Source of the DNA: Bacteroidales bacterium
GTDB taxonomy: Bacteria > Bacteroidota > Bacteroidia > Bacteroidales > Muribaculaceae
DNA length: 64,000 nucleotides
Direction: 5' to 3'
Assembly (NCBI GenBank): GCA_003150235.1
Contig: QAMW01000026.1
Span: 38,238 to 102,237, forward strand
Below are positions 62,251 to 64,000 of the stretch, one piece after another; position 1 is the first letter of the stretch; each line of letters starts with the position of its first letter. The translations under genes and the position numbers were made by a program. The notes below the pieces were generated by a model. That model searched no databases, was not told where the DNA came from, and saw nothing but the letters and a program-made list of their open reading frames with translations.

Positions 62251-62868
62251 TTATGGAATCAATCCAAGCTCCTTGAGCATTACGCCTATTTCGGAATAAG
62301 TATAATTACGGTAGCCTCGCCTCAGGCTATCCACGGATTTATTCGAATTTGCTATGGCTTCTTTAAGACTGCCTCCCTGTCTTTGAAAATATTGATGTAA
62401 CGGATGGGTAGAGAAAAAGTGCTTTGATTTCTCATAGCCGCAAATTCTGGCAAGTTCGTTCTCTATATCTTTTGATTCGCTGTAAGGCTGCCCGGTATAT
62501 CGAAAATAGTAGAGAAAAAACAACTCGGTGCATCTGTCGGTCTCAATAAAGGTTATCTCGTAAGATATGCCTTTTGAGGGTTTGGACACCCTTTTCCCGT
62601 GGAATTTATTTTTCAATTTCTGATAATCTGAAAGGCTTTTTGCATCCTTTTTCTTATTGTCCATATCAATAAGACAAAAAATCCTGTCATAACCCATTGA
62701 CACGGCTTCTTCAATTGACCTTTCCAATTCCCTAAGGCTTGTGTTTTTTGGAAAATCAGGCTTGATATTCTGTAATTCCCTGAATTCATCCTTCAAGGAA
62801 TTAAGATAGAAATACTCTGTCGGACCTTCCCCTATGATTACAGTAGTAATGCGTTTTACTTTCGGCAT
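62251..62868 (-). CDS. RloB-family protein (AbiLii-like)
   Basis: The 205-residue protein matches the RloB family, a TOPRIM-like fold. Acidic motif one is VIIGEGPTEYFYLNSLKDE (residues 10-28), acidic motif two is FCLIDMDNKKKDA (residues 63-75) and EITFIETDRCTELFFLYYF (residues 103-121) follows. In abortive infection systems such as AbiL and in restriction-linked loci, RloB pairs with the ATPase RloA. Here the ATPase gene lies directly upstream with three bases between, so it is one unit. Confidence 0.88.
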   Translation of the reverse strand: MPKVKRITTVIIGEGPTEYFYLNSLKDEFRELQNIKPDFPKNTSLRELERSIEEAVSMGYDRIFCLIDMDNKKKDAKSLSDYQKLKNKFHGKRVSKPSKGISYEITFIETDRCTELFFLYYFRYTGQPYSESKDIENELARICGYEKSKHFFSTHPLHQYFQRQGGSLKEAIANSNKSVDSLRRGYRNYTYSEIGVMLKELGLIP

Positions 62869-62871
62869 GGC

Positions 62872-64000
62872 TCAATCAAGATTTATGAAAGGAGAACCCA
62901 GAACCGGTTTCGCTCCGAACTTACCGATGCGATAGGCATTGTATAGCGAATTATTTTTGTGCAATCCCAGCTTGTCGGCACGTGTATATTCAGAAGATGC
63001 TGTTTCTGCTGATTTTTCTACAAACCAGATGGTCTGACGGTTATCATTGAAAAGATCCTCCGAAAGCAGCGTCATTTCCTGTGATGTGAAGAATAGTTGC
63101 GATTTGCCGGAATTGGCAATAAACACCTGCATATAATAGAACAGGAGGTCATAATGGAGATCTTCGCCAAGTTCGTCAAGCATATATATATGTTCTCCCG
63201 AAATTGCATCATAGAGATACCTAAGGTCTTGCAGATACTTGATGGTGCCTGATGATTGTGTGGCTTCGGACAAGCTAAAGACACCATCGTTTGATGAGTT
63301 GACGAATTCCACCTTTTCTGAATCTCCATTTGATACCACAGAAAAGCCCGTTATGTTGAAATCGGCTTTCTTCAGCATTTCAAGGAAAAACCTTTTCTTC
63401 CGGGGATTTTCCTCGACTTCTTTCAAGAGTTGGGAGAGTTCTGGTTCGTTGTCTGCAATTCCATGAATATGCGTTTTGATCCAGTTATAAAGAGTCGCCA
63501 ACTTCAAGGCATCCTCCGCCAAAGCCACTTTCCCATAAGTCGATAGTACGGAATGGTTATTGAGGGTATTCTCCATAAGAGTGTCAAGAGTACGACCTTT
63601 TATCCCAACGCTGGTTCCGAATTTGATCCGGCACTGGCTGTCGGCTCCTGTATAGTCCCTTTCATAAAATAACGACTTGCTCTTTTTAGGATAATACAAC
63701 AGCTCCTCCCTAATAATACGGTCAATGGTATAAACTATTGTATAATCATAGCGTATGCTGTCGGCATAGAAAGATACGTACATCCGCGTTGGTTTGTCAG
63801 CAGTCAGCGCAAACGGAGCCTCTGAACATACCGGCTTGTTTCTGTTGTCTGAGGATATGAAAAGCAGTCTGAATACATTCTTCAATGCCTTCAGCATATT
63901 TGACTTTCCTGAAGCGTTGGGACCGAATATTACCCCTACTTTGTTAAGTGACATTCCATCGGTAACCTCAGCTCCTATCCAATCACGGCTGTCACCGACC
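62872..64000 (-). CDS. RloA-type AAA ATPase, cut by window edge
   Basis: The reading frame is open up to base 64000, so the true start lies outside the window; at least 376 residues are seen. Walker A is FGPNASGKSNMLKAL. The middle is a helical insert. The ABC-ATPase-like end includes SLSEATQSSGTIKYL (signature-like), HIYMLDELGEDLHYDLLFYYM (Walker B) and FTSQEMTLLSEDL (switch). These are features of AAA_21/OLD-like ATPases of the RloA and AbiLi kind. It should provide phage defence together with RloB by abortive infection; the trigger is unknown. Confidence 0.88.
   Translation of the reverse strand, partial: VGDSRDWIGAEVTDGMSLNKVGVIFGPNASGKSNMLKALKNVFRLLFISSDNRNKPVCSEAPFALTADKPTRMYVSFYADSIRYDYTIVYTIDRIIREELLYYPKKSKSLFYERDYTGADSQCRIKFGTSVGIKGRTLDTLMENTLNNHSVLSTYGKVALAEDALKLATLYNWIKTHIHGIADNEPELSQLLKEVEENPRKKRFFLEMLKKADFNITGFSVVSNGDSEKVEFVNSSNDGVFSLSEATQSSGTIKYLQDLRYLYDAISGEHIYMLDELGEDLHYDLLFYYMQVFIANSGKSQLFFTSQEMTLLSEDLFNDNRQTIWFVEKSAETASSEYTRADKLGLHKNNSLYNAYRIGKFGAKPVLGSPFINLD

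Noticed and set aside
1..64000. tRNA, rRNA or riboswitch genes
   Set aside because: I scanned the spacers for T-loop-like sequences and known leader motifs and saw none I could defend.

Overview
The window looks like chromosome of a Bacteroidales bacterium, most likely a Muribaculaceae (S24-7) relative. Reasons: promoters of the Bacteroidetes type (TTTG or TTG, about 20 bases, TAnnTTTG) sit before many genes; the division cluster runs murG-murC-ftsQ-ftsA-ftsZ; SecD and SecF are fused; several secreted proteins end in type IX-like sorting tails; BACON, LRR_5 and Ig-like surface proteins, YhcH, WbqC and PCMD proteins are present. Assignment below order is inference.

Bases 1-36.8 kb are mostly core genome. 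In order: the end of the division and cell-wall cluster (2-6134); an alanine-rich lipoprotein; dapB-lepB-wbqC in one overlapping unit (7030-9856); a BlaI/BlaR1-like pair with a palindromic operator over its promoter (9905-11914); an AlbA_2/ATPase-type regulator (12229-13782); a secreted deacetylase-like protein coupled to a small secreted protein (13951-16409); a methyltransferase; a PCMD-domain secreted protein; secDF (18295-21186); a TPR protein; pyrH, frr, bcp, rsmA, mgtE and a SlyD-like isomerase (22417-27084); two unrecognised genes; a YhcH protein; era; then folA, thyA and a polyferredoxin on the minus strand; yqeY and serS; a 55-residue helical protein; and a large secreted choice-of-anchor J protein.

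The most interesting locus is 37.1-40.4 kb. One reading frame joins an ECF sigma factor, one membrane helix, a periplasmic linker of about 115 residues and an outer-membrane beta-barrel. It is followed by a cysteine-containing lipoprotein and, with a four-base overlap, a radical SAM/SPASM enzyme. The last two look like the rSAM/lipoprotein system known from Bacteroidales. The sigma-barrel fusion suggests a trans-envelope switch that senses the surface and controls, or is served by, the modified lipoprotein. That role is a hypothesis.

From 40.4 kb to the end the window is accessory and mosaic. It has RhuM-like proteins with phospholipase D-like tails (two full copies and one tail transplanted onto an ORF6N protein), a duplicated 106-bp promoter cassette, an acyltransferase, a truncated exonuclease, a pRiA4b ORF-3 protein, TPR and Crp-like genes, an AAA_14/DUF4143 ATPase with an inverted repeat over its promoter, two large leucine-rich surface proteins with long hairpin elements upstream and a shared dispersed repeat downstream, an ECF sigma factor with a four-helix membrane protein, a broken tyrosine integrase, and at the right edge a RloA/RloB (AbiL-like) defence pair whose ATPase runs off the window. 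No tRNA, rRNA or CRISPR array was seen.
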